Assembly (NCBI RefSeq): GCF_027579695.1
Contig: NC_083596.1
Coordinates: 15,116,537 to 15,180,536 of the forward strand
From: Neoarius graeffei
Taxonomy: Eukaryota; Chordata; Actinopteri; Siluriformes; Ariidae
Length of the DNA: 64,000 bases
Direction of reading: 5' to 3'
Shown here: piece after piece, positions 45,425-56,275 of the stretch
How positions within the stretch are numbered: the stretch's first letter is position 1
Layout: every line of letters begins with the position of its first letter
The notes under the pieces: model-generated
Databases searched by the model: none
What the model was told of the DNA's origin: nothing
What the model saw: only the letters and a program-made list of their open reading frames with translations
Made by a program: the position numbers and the translations under genes

Positions 45425-45804
45425 TCTCATCTCATCTCATTATCTGTAGCCGCTTTATCCTGTTCTACAGGGTCGCAGGCAAGCTGGAGCCTATCCCAGC
45501 TGACTACGGGCGAAAGGCGGGGTACACCCTGGACAAGTCGCCAGGTCATCACAGGGCTGACACATAGACACAGACAACCATTCACACTCACATTCACACC
45601 TACGGTCAATTTAGAGTCACCAGTTAACCTAACCTGCATGTCTTTGGACTGTGGGGGAAACCGGAGCACCCGGAGGAAACCCATGCAGATACAGGGAGAA
45701 CATGCAAACTCCACACAAAAAGGCCCTTCCCGGCCGCTGGGCTTGAACCCAGGACCTTCTTGCTGTGAGGCAACAGTGCTAACCACTACACCACCGTGCC
45801 ACCC
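45425..45804 (-). repeat. tRNA-derived SINE, full length
   Basis: Main SINE family with GAGATGAGATGAG tail on -. The head ends GTGCCACCC at 45804. The target duplication is not clear. Confidence 0.92.
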
Positions 45805-45952
45805 TGTTATATTATTATTATTTGCTCTTTCCGGTTTGATCCCCTGCTTCTCAACATACCTATTTTATTTTGGATTGAGTGCAAATGTCTCCCTTTTGCT
45901 TCATTATCCCATAACTGTTACCACTGTTGATTTCCCTTTCTGTACATGATGC

Positions 45953-46090
45953 TTACCTCCTCTGATTTTGATAATTTGATGCTAACTTCAACAGTTTCTT
46001 TTTGATTGTTTCTTTTGCTAGTTTGTCCACTCTGTCTTGTTCCCCTGGATGCCTGAATGTGATGGGACCCAAATTAATGTGATATTTCTT
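45953..46090 (-). pseudogene. LINE RNase H fragment
   Basis: On -, LIWVPSHSGIQGN and, in the next frame, DKLAKETIKKKL are the RNase H signature of I/Jockey-type LINE ORF2 proteins. One frame break lies between the blocks. No reverse transcriptase part is seen beside it. Confidence 0.65.
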
Positions 46091-46104
46091 ATGCTCACGT
46101 GGCA

Positions 46105-46480
46105 AAAATGATATTGAAACTGCAAACCATATATTTTTCTCATGTGGTGTAATACATACATTTTGGCTTGACATTCACAAATGGATAAAACAAAAAGTCT
46201 CGTCATTTCCAGGTTTTATTTCGAAAGACAATATAACATTTGGTATGATTTTACAAAACAAAAATGTTGAACTAATGTAACTAACGTCTGGCTAAGTTTT
46301 TTATACACAAGAACAGAATTCTAAAATCATCCCCCAAATTAGTTTCTTTCGTGAATTAATTTTAATGATATTTAAGATCCTTAAAAATTTGTAAAAGGAA
46401 CAAAAGCAGAAAGATTGTATGATATTTTCAAATATTTTCCCACTGAAATAAAACTGATATAAAACTGTTTCTCCTTGTAC
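46105..46480 (+). pseudogene. L1-like LINE ORF2 C-terminal fragment
   Basis: On +, DIETANHIFFSCGVIHTFW, KVSSFPGF and KDNITFGMILQNKNVELM match the C-terminal segment of fish L1 elements. Several stops follow. A matching 3' tail (CAATAAAGTA at 48204-48213) lies 1.7 kb downstream, so later insertions may have split one element. Confidence 0.6.
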
Positions 46481-46489
46481 GTATGCTTT

Positions 46490-47160
46490 TTTTTTAAAGC
46501 TAGACTGCCTTTCAGATTTTTCAAGTGTAGGTCATAAAAATAATTTTCCCCGACACCTAATTATTTTTGTTTAGTGGACCGAAAGCTACTGAATTCGAAT
46601 CACAGACTTCCAATTTTATTATTTTTTTTTCCTAATAGAACAATTAATGAATTTAGGGGCATGTGGCCCTAAATTCTCCTCTATTTTTTTCTTGCTTCAC
46701 CATGACACAATTCAAGATATTACGTCATACATCATGTGGTAGGCTTTCCCCGTTCGTGCAAGGCATTGTGGGATACAAATTTGAAACAGGAGAGAAAAAT
46801 GGAGGACGTGAGTGTGCGAATGAAATGTGAAAGACTGACTACAGTAATGGAAAGCGAGAAGAAAAGACGTTATGTTATATACGATGGAAAGGAAACGCAG
46901 GACCAAACTAATAAATATCGGCGGTCAGCGAGCACCTTGGTGGGATTGGCTGTTTCTTTAGTGACAAAATGATGTAACTGTCAGTGCACAGTCAAGGTAA
47001 ACCTGCACATGCACACACACACACGGACTTCCTCTGTCTGCTTGACTGCACCAAGCGATCGATTTCATGCACATTATTTGCTCTGGAATCCCTTCAAATT
47101 AAATAACTTCCCAGCCACAGAAAGGCCTGATATTTAGTGAGATATAACAGAAATAAACAT
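46490..47160. other. Intergenic, unassigned
   Basis: AT-rich with T runs. No coding or terminal-repeat block recognised. Confidence 0.4.
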
Positions 47161-47164
47161 ATTT

Positions 47165-47930
47165 ATTTTTTTCGCAGGCCAGTTTCCATCAAATCCTGCG
47201 CTCTGATTGGCTGGCGAGCGGGTCCGTATCCTATGATACGGACCCCGGTTATGGACCTCTGGCGACTCGCTCGTTCACAACAACAACAAACATAGTAGAA
47301 TTTTTTTGTCAACATTTATCTTTTTTTTTTTTACAAGATTTATTTATAAGATTTTTACCAAAATCTTATAAATTTTTGCCAGCATTTCTCAGGAAATTAG
47401 AATTAATTTTACAGCATGGATAGTAATAACGACAGTGTTCACAGCGAAAGCGAGTTTTACTACCCTGATGAAGACAAATTAAAGAAAACATTTCAGGAGA
47501 AAGCTAAAAACCTCTAACTTGCTAAAACACCGAGCAAAAACATGGCTGAATCCTGAATTACTCAATTTTGTATAAATAGGGGACTACATAGGCGGCAAAA
47601 TTTATTTTTTTTCCCTGCCATGGAATTGCACTTGTATACCGAGGAGGAAGCCATTTGCATTACAGCTGTGAATGAGGATTCAAAATGACGGATCACCTCG
47701 GCTCGGTTTTCCCTTTTGGGCGCTCTTGTTTTCTGTTAGAATTTGGTAAAGAAAAAAATAAATATATTATTTACCAACTTAAGGTCGGTCCGTATGGTGA
47801 AATACCGTGACCTCGGCCTTGAATACTGACCTCGGCTCAGAGGGCCTCGCTCAGTACTTTCAAGACCTCGGTCATGGTATTTCACGATATGGACCTCCCA
47901 GCTGGTAAATAATGTATCACAATAACTGAA
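47165..47930. repeat. Unclassified dispersed repeat
   Basis: Holds GGTCCGTATCCTATGATACGGACC (palindromic, 47220-47245) and, further on, repeated GACCTCGG/CCGAGGTC blocks (47800-47890) framing GGTCCGTATGGTGAAATACC and its reverse complement-like partner. It looks like an old DNA element. No transposase is seen. Confidence 0.5.
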
Positions 47931-47999
47931 TTTCAGATGGAACTACATTTCACCGATTTTATGAAATCGAAAGGCCGTCTAACTTTAAAATCATTAGTT

Positions 48000-48212
48000 T
48001 TTGTACTCATCTATTTGTTTTCCTTTTTTCCTTTCTATCCATGGACATCTTTAACTACATAATTTATTTTCAATTCTGTATCCTAAGTTGTTTATACTAG
48101 ATTTTGATCAGATTGTTCCATCTGATAATTTCTCTGTTCTTCCCTATATTTAATAGGATAACCTGATGTTGCTATATTTGTTTTGCACATTTGTACTTTT
48201 TTCAATAAAGTA
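48000..48212 (+). repeat. LINE 3' end (L1-like)
   Basis: Hydrophobic-coding T-rich stretch and TTTGCACATTTGTACTTTTT, then CAATAAAG: the usual 3' end of fish L1 copies. Possibly the same element as at 46105. Confidence 0.45.
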
Positions 48213-48737
48213 CACTACTGTTCAAAAGTTTGGGGTCACTTTGAAATGTCCTTATTTTTGAAAGAAAAGCACTGTTCTTTTCAATGAAGATCACTTTAAA
48301 CTAATCAGAAATCCACTCTATACATTGCTAATGTGGTAAATGACTATTCTAGCTGCAAATGTCTGGTTTTTGGTGCAATATCTCCATAGGTGTATAGAGG
48401 CCCATTTCCAGCAACTCTCACTCCAGTGTTCTAATGGTACAATGTGTTTGCTCATTGCCTCAGAAGGCTAATGGATGATTAGAAAACCCTTGTACAATCA
48501 TGTTAGCACAGCTGAAAACAGTTGAGCTCTTTAGAGAAGCTATAAAACTGACCTTCCTTTGAGCAGATTGAGTTTCTGGAGCATCACATTTGTGGGGTCG
48601 ATTAAATGCTCAAAATGGCCAGAAAAATGTCTTGACTATATTTTCTATTCATTTTACAACTTATGGTGGTAAATAAAAGTGTGACTTTTCATGGAAAACA
48701 CAAAATTGTCTGGGTGACCCCAAACTTTTGAACGGTA

Positions 48738-48740
<3 letters not shown>
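48213..48740. mobile_element. Non-autonomous Tc1/mariner-like element, family C (copy C3)
   Basis: The uninterrupted 528-bp copy, CACTACTGTTCAAAAG to CTTTTGAACGGTAGT, TA at the ends. It shows what the interrupted copies at 3920 and 42422 looked like before insertion. Confidence 0.92.
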
Positions 48741-48795
<55 letters not shown>

Positions 48796-48797
48796 GA

Positions 48798-48852
<55 letters not shown>
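48741..48852 (+). repeat. (TA)n microsatellite
   Basis: Two long (TA)n blocks around a short (CA)n. Confidence 0.95.
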
Positions 48853-48853
<1 letters not shown>

Positions 48854-48856
<3 letters not shown>

Positions 48857-49463
48857 TGATTCCACGCTTATGGGTACTGAAATGGGGACATGAACTTATT
48901 TTTAAAAATTCACCTAAAACCATTTCTTTTTTTACCATCAGGTCACAAAACATATAATCTTTAATGAATGATATGTTAAAAGATAACTTTAATTTTCTGA
49001 GATGTAATAAAAACATATTTATATGCCAAAGTCAAGCCTATGAGTTCCAAAATGATGTCTGTTACATTACTTCTGTTACGATTGTCCATCTCGCGTCTGT
49101 TACAAATTAATTACAATCTAGCTATATACCATGTTAATCTTATTGAAAGAATGTGTATGTTTATTCTACTACACATGTTTATTAATTATATTTGCTAAAA
49201 CATCACCTTCCTATGTTTCAAAAAGTAATTCTACATTGTTAAAATTGAGAATATATATGTCCACAACACTTCTGTTACGTTCTGACTTTGGCATATAAAT
49301 ATGTTTTTATTATGTCTCAGAAAATTAAAGTTATTTTTTAACATATCATTCATTAAAGATTACATGTTTTGTGACCTGATGGTAAAAAAAGAAATGGTTT
49401 TAGGTGAATTTTTAAAAATAAGTTCATGTCCCCATTTCAGTACCCATAAGCGTGGAATCACTC
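48854..49463. mobile_element. Foldback element with about 180-bp inverted repeats
   Basis: GAGTGATTCCACGCTTATGG and about 180 bases inward return in reverse complement at 49283-49463. The centre is about 250 bp with CTTCTGTTAC repeats. Non-coding. Flanked by (TA)n and TATATATA. Confidence 0.88.
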
Positions 49464-49549
49464 CTATATATATTTTAAGTGAATGTGATATTTCTCCCTT
49501 GATTAACCATTCTTGAACTGGTAAACAAACCTCTTCCTACTTCCTACAT

Positions 49550-49973
49550 CGGTGCCTTTTAGAGGGGACGAAGTAACAGCTTGTACACACCCTACTTAGT
49601 GCCCTATTTGTTGAATAAGTAGTGACAGGCTTGCCCGTGATTATAAGGAAGTCTTGATATGTAAAATCATAAAACTATATAAAAAAATTATTTTAACGTT
49701 GTTCACATATTTTCGGATTTCATAAAAATTCTATACAAGCTTTAGTTTGAATATTGATTAATTATATATTTTTTAAAAATAAAAAAATTTGCGTTACCTT
49801 TGACCTCGGCACTACGGTGTCCACAGAGGGACAAACGGTACAGTGGCTCGAGTCAATTCAGTTCAATTCTCTGCTTTACTTCCGGTATCAGAGCTCTATA
49901 TGAAGTTACATGCTTCTACACTCTATTAAGTGCACGATATATTTCATGATTAAACATCATCCAGTAAAACACC
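49550..49973 (+). promoter_or_regulatory. shpk: Probable shpk promoter / 5' UTR
   Basis: TTACTTCCGGTATC at 49872-49885 has an ETS-type CTTCCGG core, about 95 bp before the ATG. A 100-bp segment here (49785-49880) repeats the one near emc6 at 44985. No TATA box. Confidence 0.5.
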
Positions 49974-50132
49974 ATGACTGCACTGCCTGGCTCATCAGCT
50001 AAGTATATTCTGGGCATTGATTTAGGAACCACCTCGATCAAAGTTGTGTTGTTTGACGTTCGATCAAAGACCATGACGGAGACCTGCAGTTTACAGACCA
50101 ACTCTGACGTCATCGACGACACACATGAACAC
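49974..50132 (+). CDS. shpk: shpk exon 1
   Basis: Residues 1-53 with the nucleotide-binding LGIDLGTTS. The donor CAC|gtgggg is chosen because it joins in phase to IKEQDPARIIE, matching human REQDVSRIL; the site is weak. Confidence 0.85.
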
Positions 50133-53100
50133 GTGGGGTTTGATGGTGTTTTTTTTTCCCCTTCCAGAATAATACCTCATGACATGATATGACATTTTTA
50201 TTCGACATTTAATGACCCAGTTTCTTATATTCAGATCAAGGAGCAGGACCCTGCACGGATCATTGAGACTCTTGACCAGTGCATGTGTGCCCTTCCTCAG
50301 GAAAAGCTGCATGACGTCATATGCATTGGGGTGTCAGGACAGATGCATGGGGTTTTGTTCTGGAACTCTAACCCAGGTGCACGTTAAAACAATAACATTA
50401 CCCTCAAAGTGGGTAGGGTTCTCAAAGTGGGCTCCAGTAGGTTTATCTCATTATCTCTAGCCGCTTTATCCTTCTACAGGGTCGCAGGCAAGCTGGAGCC
50501 TATCCCAGCTGACTACGGGCGAAAGGTGGGGTACACCCTGGACAAGTCGCCAGGTCATCACAGGGCTGACACATAGACACAGACAACCATTCACACTCAC
50601 ATTCACACCTACGGTCAATTTAGAGTCACCAGTTAACCTAACCTGCATGTCTTTGGACTGTGGGGGAAACCGGAGCACCCGGAGGAAACCCACGCGGACA
50701 CGGGGAGAACATGCAAACTCCACACAGAAAGGCCCTCGCCGGCTCGAACCCAGGACCTTCTTGCTGTGAGGCGACAGCGCTAACCACTACACCACCGTGC
50801 CGCCCCCAGTAGGTTTATTTAGTGTTTATTTTGGGGCGTGTCACCTCAAAATAAACACTAAACTGAAGATGCAAGGAGGAGACGTAAAGAAAGTTGGTGA
50901 ATTCAAGTACCTGGGGTCAACTGTGCGGGAAAATGGGGGCTGCGATAGTGAGGTGAGAAAGAGAGTGCAGGCAGGATGGAGCAGTTGGAGAAGGATTTCG
51001 GGAGTCATTTGTGATAGGAAAGTCCCAGCAAAAGTGAAAGGTAAGATGTATAAGACAGTAGTGAGACCAGCTGTGATGTATGGATTGGAGACCGTACCCT
51101 TAACGAAGAGACAGGAGGCAAAGTTGAGGATGTTGCGGTTTGCGATGGGGGTGACAAGGTTGGACAGGATAAGGAACCAGCACATGTGGAGAGCTTGGGA
51201 ATTAAGCTAAGAGAGATGAGACTGAGATGGTATGGGCACATCCTGAGAAGAGATGCAGGGCATGTTGGAAGGAGAATGTTGAGGATGGAGCTGCCAGGCA
51301 CATGAAAACGAGGAAGGCCAAAGAGGAGATACATGGATGCGGTGAAAGAGGACATGAAAGTGGCAGGTGTGGTAGAGAAGGATGCAGAAGACAGGGAGCA
51401 AAGGAGACAAAAGATCTGCTGTGGCGACTCCTTATCGGGAGCAGCCAAAAGAAGATTTTGGGGCGTCACCCCAAATGGAGTCCAGTTGTTTTATTGGATG
51501 TTCGAAAACAACTACAATTAATCATCTTTAAAATATAGGATCATTTGTTAAATTTGGTGCAAGCAATCCTGAGAAATTAGCGAAATTGTTTAAGGTGTCA
51601 TCATCTTAACAGAAAATCAAGTTTGGAGAAAACCAGCTGTAAACTTTGTGATGTGTAAATTGAAATTAATGCATAGTATACATTTATTTGGCCTGCAAAC
51701 TCATACTCATAGGTTGTTTTACAGTATATTTTGGTGACATACGTTATAGATTAAAGAATGTATTTACAGCAAAATTAGAAAAAAATATGTAGGCCATTTT
51801 TTGGCGTGCTCTCGTTTCAAATCGCTATCTTGGAATGAGCTTTAGCTACACTGGACTCATTTTGTGGTCCCACGCCCCATTTGTACTTTTAAGTTTACTT
51901 TTTCAAACACCTTTCATTGACATATTGGTCTGTTTTCACTTTTTTTTAAATGATTTCTTATATTTCTCAAAATGTTGTTCAGGTACCTTATAGTGGCACT
52001 GGTATATGGATAGTTTTCACATGACATCACAGAGTCGGGGATTCCCTAGTGGCGGCCATCTTGCAGGTCAAGCTTACCGTACGGGTCACTGAGCACACAT
52101 TGTAACGCGCGAGTACAAAGTCTTCAAAAGAACCCAAGCAGGCTATTTAAAGCTAGCAATGGTGCACACCTGTTGTATTCACGGCTGTCGTAATAGGTCA
52201 GATGATGATGTCAAGCGGAGCTTTTATGGAATTCCCACTGTACGGGAGCACGAAGGCGAGCAAACAAAGAAACTCAGCATACAAAGGAGAAATCTATGGC
52301 TTGCGAGAATCAACCGCAAGGATTATCAGCCTTCCAAACACAGCAAAGTCTGCTCCGATCATTTTATAAGTGGTAAGTTGTTTAAATAAACAATCAGCTG
52401 CAAATCCGTTACAGTCCATGAAACATAGGAAGTATAAGGATGAGAAAAAAACAGTGAATCGGAAAGCTGCGCACATTTGTGCAGCTTCGTGCAGATGTGC
52501 GCAGCTTTCTGATTTAAATCAATTCCGATTTAAATCAACTCGATATTATACACACACATATATTTATATGCAGTGTTGAGAGCTCTAAAATTCCAATGTT
52601 TACATACCTTGGCTGTAATTAGGACACGACTGTCACTTGTTTTTATATGGTGGACTTCACGGACCCAGCCACAGACAAAATAATTGTATGACTCCAGCGA
52701 CTTGTATGCTTTGAGGTCGTCAAGTGTGTAGGCACTTTTACTATTCACGAAATAGTTCACAATATCAGGGTACGATATGGATGGCAGCCCTGCATAGTCA
52801 CTTGAAAATGAATCTTTGTCCACTTCGTTGGGGTCAGTTCCCCCAATCAAGGCCAGTTTGGCTGCATACCGTTGTCGTGAGATGTCGTCCAATGTATCTA
52901 TATACTTCTGTTTGCTTGATTTTGCCGACATTGATCTTTATTTTAGAAAACTGACTATATAACTTCATAAATTCGTCCGAGATAACGTAGCCGGTAATAG
53001 CGATGGTCCGTTTTGTTTGCCCCACAAGATGGCGGCTGGAGGGCGTTCCCCGGAATGCCGTGACGTCAGTGAAAACCATGTATTCATCTGTAGCCTGTTG

Positions 53101-55442
53101 AAACAGATCAGCTTCCAAAGCTTCAACTTTCATGCTAATCAGTGCCATCACACTCGTCATCCCATAGATCGCTAAACTAGATGAGCCGAACCTCTGCTGT
53201 AACTCAGCTCAAGTGTTTTGTTTAGGTGCATTGCATTCTTTAATCAATCTCTGAATTCAGTGTCGCTATCTCCATTAATTATTCATTAGATTTATTATTA
53301 ATATGTCACTGAAAAACGATGAAGGAGAATAGGAACCCTTGCTGTTTTGTATTGTCCTCCTTTGATGTCAGAGCAGCAGACAGTTGCTAACTCATCTCAT
53401 CTCATTATCTCTAGCCGCTTTATCCTTCTACAGGGTCGCAGGCAAGCTGGAGCCTATCCCAGCTGACTATGGGCGAAAGGCGGGGTACACCCTGGACAAG
53501 TCGCCAGGTCATCACAGGGCTGACACATAGACACAGACAACCATTCACGCTCACATTCACACCTACGGTCAATTTAGAGTCGCCAGTTAACCTAACCTGC
53601 ATGTCTTTGGACTGTGGGGGAAACCGGAGCACCCGGAGGAAACCCACGCGGACACGGGGAGAACATGCAAACTCCACACAGAAAGGCCCTCGCCGGCCCC
53701 GGGGCTCGAACCCAGGACCTTCTTGCTGTGAGGCGACAGCGCTAACCACTATACCACCGTGCCGCCCCAGTTGCTAACTTCTCACAGGAATATTGAAAAT
53801 ACAGCAGCAACCAACAAATTAGCTCCAAGATCACTGAACACATAACAGCACTGATTGTGTCTCAGGGTGAAGATTTCCTTTAAAATATTTAGTTCTAACT
53901 GAAAAGTAAGTATAAATAATGTTTCAAACCTTTTATCACATTGTAACTGGTTTGGTTTAGTTGGTGGTACGTTCAGGAAATAAAAAAAAAAACCAACAAC
54001 AACCCTGAATGGCTCCAGTAGATAGATATGATAGTACCACTTTTTTTTGTAATATTAGAATAGTTAGATTTATAGTCATTATTTATTTATTTATTTATTT
54101 ATTTTTTACACCGAAAGGGATCCCTGGCTGAAAAAAGTTCGAGAACCCACAGCCTAAGTATGTGTAGATGCTCTCAGAATCTCAGTTGTCTCCAAACTTG
54201 CTCTAACTACAATATATGCCAGATCTAACTGTAATAACACACACCTGCATCACTAACCAGTATGTGATTAGTTTTCAGTGTTTGGGATTGGAGCCCAATC
54301 GGTAGTAGGAATTTAGATTTTTTTTTTCCCCCTTGGCCAATAGGGCAGAGCAGGCAGACTTGGGACAAGTTTTCAGCTTTTGTTGATTGTGTGAAATTCT
54401 TTGCAGGTAGCGTCACATTCATAGTGCATTAGAGAGTATTTACGATACCCTCTTACCACAACATTAGTTTCTCAGCTTGTCACATATACTGGCCTTCAGG
54501 CATCACTTTTTTGCCTGTTATTTTTGTGGGGAGACATGGAACAAAAATAAAATACCTAGGCCTACATGTTTCATTTCTATTTATTATCAAAACTTGTTAC
54601 ATATGAACTGTATGAACACACAGTGCTGGTACAGCGATAGAAAAATGTCAGTTTACCCAAAACCTGACTAGACTAAACAGTTCCGTTCTCAAGAAGGAAT
54701 GAAATAAGCTTAATTCTCATGCAGAGACACGGCCATATTTATAACAAACAATTTTAAACAATTTTATATTTGTAAACCACAAGAAAAAACCTGTAACATG
54801 AACTGTCCCAACTCTCCCCATCTGGCCATTTTGAAAAAAAAAAAAAATCCTCAAATATTTTCCCCTAGAATTTAAGTTCAATAAATAATACTATATATGG
54901 TAACTCTTGGCTACATACTTTAATTCCTAACAAATCCCGAATTCACCAGCATACATTAAATCATAGAATGGAGGTGGATGCGAAGTAGAAAATACAAGTT
55001 TTGGTTGACAAAAATATTGAACTGCACAAACCTTACTGCAGTGTCCAGTTTCGTGGCTCCAAAGGAAGTCAGTTACTCTAAAGAGCAACTTCTAACTTCT
55101 GATGTAATCTAAAACCCGATTGGTTGGAATTAATTTATGGGAATACAGACTGTCCCAAAATTCCCCCATCCCAAGTATCCCTGCTCTCCCCTACATATAG
55201 ACCAGGATACATGATCCTAATGTCATGTTCTTTATATTGTCTTCTATTCTCATTTTAGGTTGCAAATGGTACAGTAGTCATGGAGCTCAGAAATTCAGAC
55301 CTCAGGATGTAAGTCACCTGATCACATGGCAGGATGGCCGTTGCACTAGAGATTTCCTGTCATCGCTACCCAAACCTGAGTCACACCTGAATGTGGCCAC
55401 CGGCTTTGGCTGTGCCTCCATCCTCTGGTACACCAAGCACAG
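49974..55442 (+). CDS. shpk: Sedoheptulokinase, first three coding exons (partial)
   Basis: Carbohydrate kinase of the FGGY family that phosphorylates sedoheptulose to sedoheptulose 7-phosphate, feeding the pentose phosphate pathway; cytosolic. Exons 49974-50132, 50235-50376 and 55259-55442 give 161 residues, about one third of the human enzyme (478 aa). Seen: the ATP-binding phosphate loop LGIDLGTTSIKVVLFD, then IGVSGQMHGVLFW, LITWQDGRC and SHLNVATGFGCASILW, all close to human SHPK. Donors CAC|gtgggg, CCAG|gtgcac, CACAG|gtcaga. Exon 4 is not found before the window ends, so intron 3 is over 8.5 kb and full of transposons. No break in the exons seen. Confidence 0.94.
50235..50376 (+). CDS. 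shpk: shpk exon 2
   Basis: Residues 54-100 and one base of G101: IKEQDPARIIETLDQC to VSGQMHGVLFWNSNP. Acceptor ATATTCAG. Confidence 0.93.
50447..50805 (-). repeat. tRNA-derived SINE, full length
   Basis: Main SINE family in shpk intron 2. Target duplication CCAGTAGGTTTAT at 50434-50446 and 50806-50818. Confidence 0.95.
50857..51490 (+). pseudogene. RTE-type LINE, ORF2 C-terminus and 3' end
   Basis: FKYLGSTVRENGGCDSEV, VQAGWSSWRRISGV, KMYKTVVRPAVMYGLETV, then in shifted frame LRWYGHILRRDAGHVGRR and KRGRPKRRYMDAVKEDM: the end of the reverse transcriptase polyprotein of RTE/BovB-like LINEs, with at least one frameshift and an internal stop. The 3' end reads GGAGCAGCCAAAAGAAG, typical of the family. 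5' truncated, as LINE copies usually are. Confidence 0.85.
51491..52004. other. shpk intron 2, no feature seen
   Basis: AT-rich; nothing recognised. Confidence 0.5.
52159..52372 (+). pseudogene. THAP-domain first exon (intact exon of a lost gene)
   Basis: 71 codons, open: MVHTCCIHGCRNRSDD, SFYGIPTV, NLWLARINRKDYQPS, KVCSDHFISG, then donor AGTG|gtaagt. All C2CH ligands (C6, C10, C-x2-H), the conserved Trp and the Pro are present. THAP fingers bind DNA in P-element transposases and in several host regulators. No downstream exon exists in this copy. Confidence 0.8.
52608..52931 (-). pseudogene. SWIM/YqaJ-type protein N-terminal exon
   Basis: 108 codons, open: MSAKSSKQKYIDTLDDISRQ, LPSISYPDIVNYFVNSK, YTLDDLKAYKSLESYNYF, VCGWVREV, then donor AAG|gtatgt. 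YPDI-xx-YL followed by LKAYKSLE-YN-FVCGWV is, from memory, the N-terminus of transposon-linked fish and invertebrate proteins that go on to a SWIM zinc finger and a YqaJ-like nuclease. It converges on the THAP exon. The remainder is deleted. Confidence 0.6.
53393..53767 (-). repeat. tRNA-derived SINE, full length
   Basis: Main SINE family. Target duplication CAGTTGCTAACT at 53381-53392 and 53768-53779. Confidence 0.95.
53780..55258. other. shpk intron 2, 3' part, no clear feature
   Basis: AT-rich with (ATTT)n at 54080-54103. No coding or repeat block recognised. Ends at the acceptor CATTTTAG. Confidence 0.5.
55259..55442 (+). CDS. shpk: shpk exon 3
   Basis: Residues 101-161 plus two bases: CKWYSSHGAQKF, LITWQDGRCTRDFLSSLP, VATGFGCASILWYTKH. 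Phase 1 in, phase 2 out, donor CACAG|gtcaga. Confidence 0.95.
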
Positions 55443-55884
55443 GTCAGAAAGCTATTTTATGTCATCAGTGATTTCCATTCATCAGTTTTGTTTTTGCTCA
55501 TGAGAAAACATGTATGTTATTAATATGACCCATTTTCCTCTGTGATTCTCTTCCCAAAGATGCACAAATGCAGCAATAATACATGCACTGAAGTTTAAGA
55601 TTAGACTAGGTACTTTAGACAGTAAAACTATTTACAATGTATCAATTAACTTTTCATTTTAAAGTATATTTAATAGGATTGAAGGTCCAAAAAACATCAG
55701 AATACCAGTCTAAATATCAAATGATAGCCCATCATCTACAGTTAAACCAAGCTTCCTAAATGTAAAGTTTGGGTTTGTAGAATAGTCGTAAAGCTTGAGG
55801 GTGAAATAATTGGGCAGAATTAGTATCCAGGATCCACCCTGCCCTTCTGTTTTGTCAGAATTTAGGGAAACAAGTTTATGTTCA

Positions 55885-56262
55885 GGGTGGCACGGTGGTG
55901 TAGTGGTTAGCGCTGTCGCCTCACAGCAAGAAGGTCCGGGTTCGAGCCCCGTGGCCGGCGAGGGCCTTTCTGTGTGGAGTTTGCATGTTCTCCCCGTGTC
56001 CATGTGGGTTTCCTCCGGGTGCTCCGGTTTCCCCCACAGTCCAAAGACATGCAGGTTAGGTTAACTGGTGACTCTAAACTGACCGTAGGTGTGAATGTGA
56101 GTGTGAATGGTTGTCTGTGTCTATGTGTCAGCCCTGTGATGACCTGGCGACTTGTCCAGGGTGTACCCCGCCTTTCGCCCGTAGTCAGCTGGGATAGGCT
56201 CCAGCTTGCCTGCGACCCTTTAGAACAGGATAAAGCGGCTACAGATAATGAGATGAGATGAG
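55885..56262 (+). repeat. tRNA-derived SINE, full length
   Basis: Main SINE family in shpk intron 3. Target duplication AAGTTTATGTTCA at 55872-55884 and 56263-56275. Confidence 0.95.
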
Positions 56263-56275
56263 AAGTTTATGTTCA

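Larger units (their letters stand above)
52005..53080. mobile_element. THAP/SWIM-type DNA transposon, internally deleted (relic D3)
   Basis: Inverted termini of nearly 60 bp: left TTTTCACATGACATCAC to GGCGGCCATCTTG (52064); right, read on -, TTTTCACTGACGTCACGGC to CAGCCGCCATCTTG. Just inside the left end is a THAP exon on +. Just inside the right end is the first exon of another gene on -. Each ends at a GT donor pointing inward, with only about 230 bp between, so the rest of both genes is gone. No clean target duplication. Confidence 0.72.

Noticed and set aside
48654-49016. Frame rich in Ile-Tyr
   Set aside because: Translation of (TA)n.
51005-51469. 154-residue frame antisense to the LINE
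   Set aside because: Shadow of the RTE reverse transcriptase frame on +.
52834-53160. 108-residue frame on - running out of the D3 terminus
   Set aside because: It crosses the terminal repeat and overlaps the better supported exon in another frame; no recognised domain.
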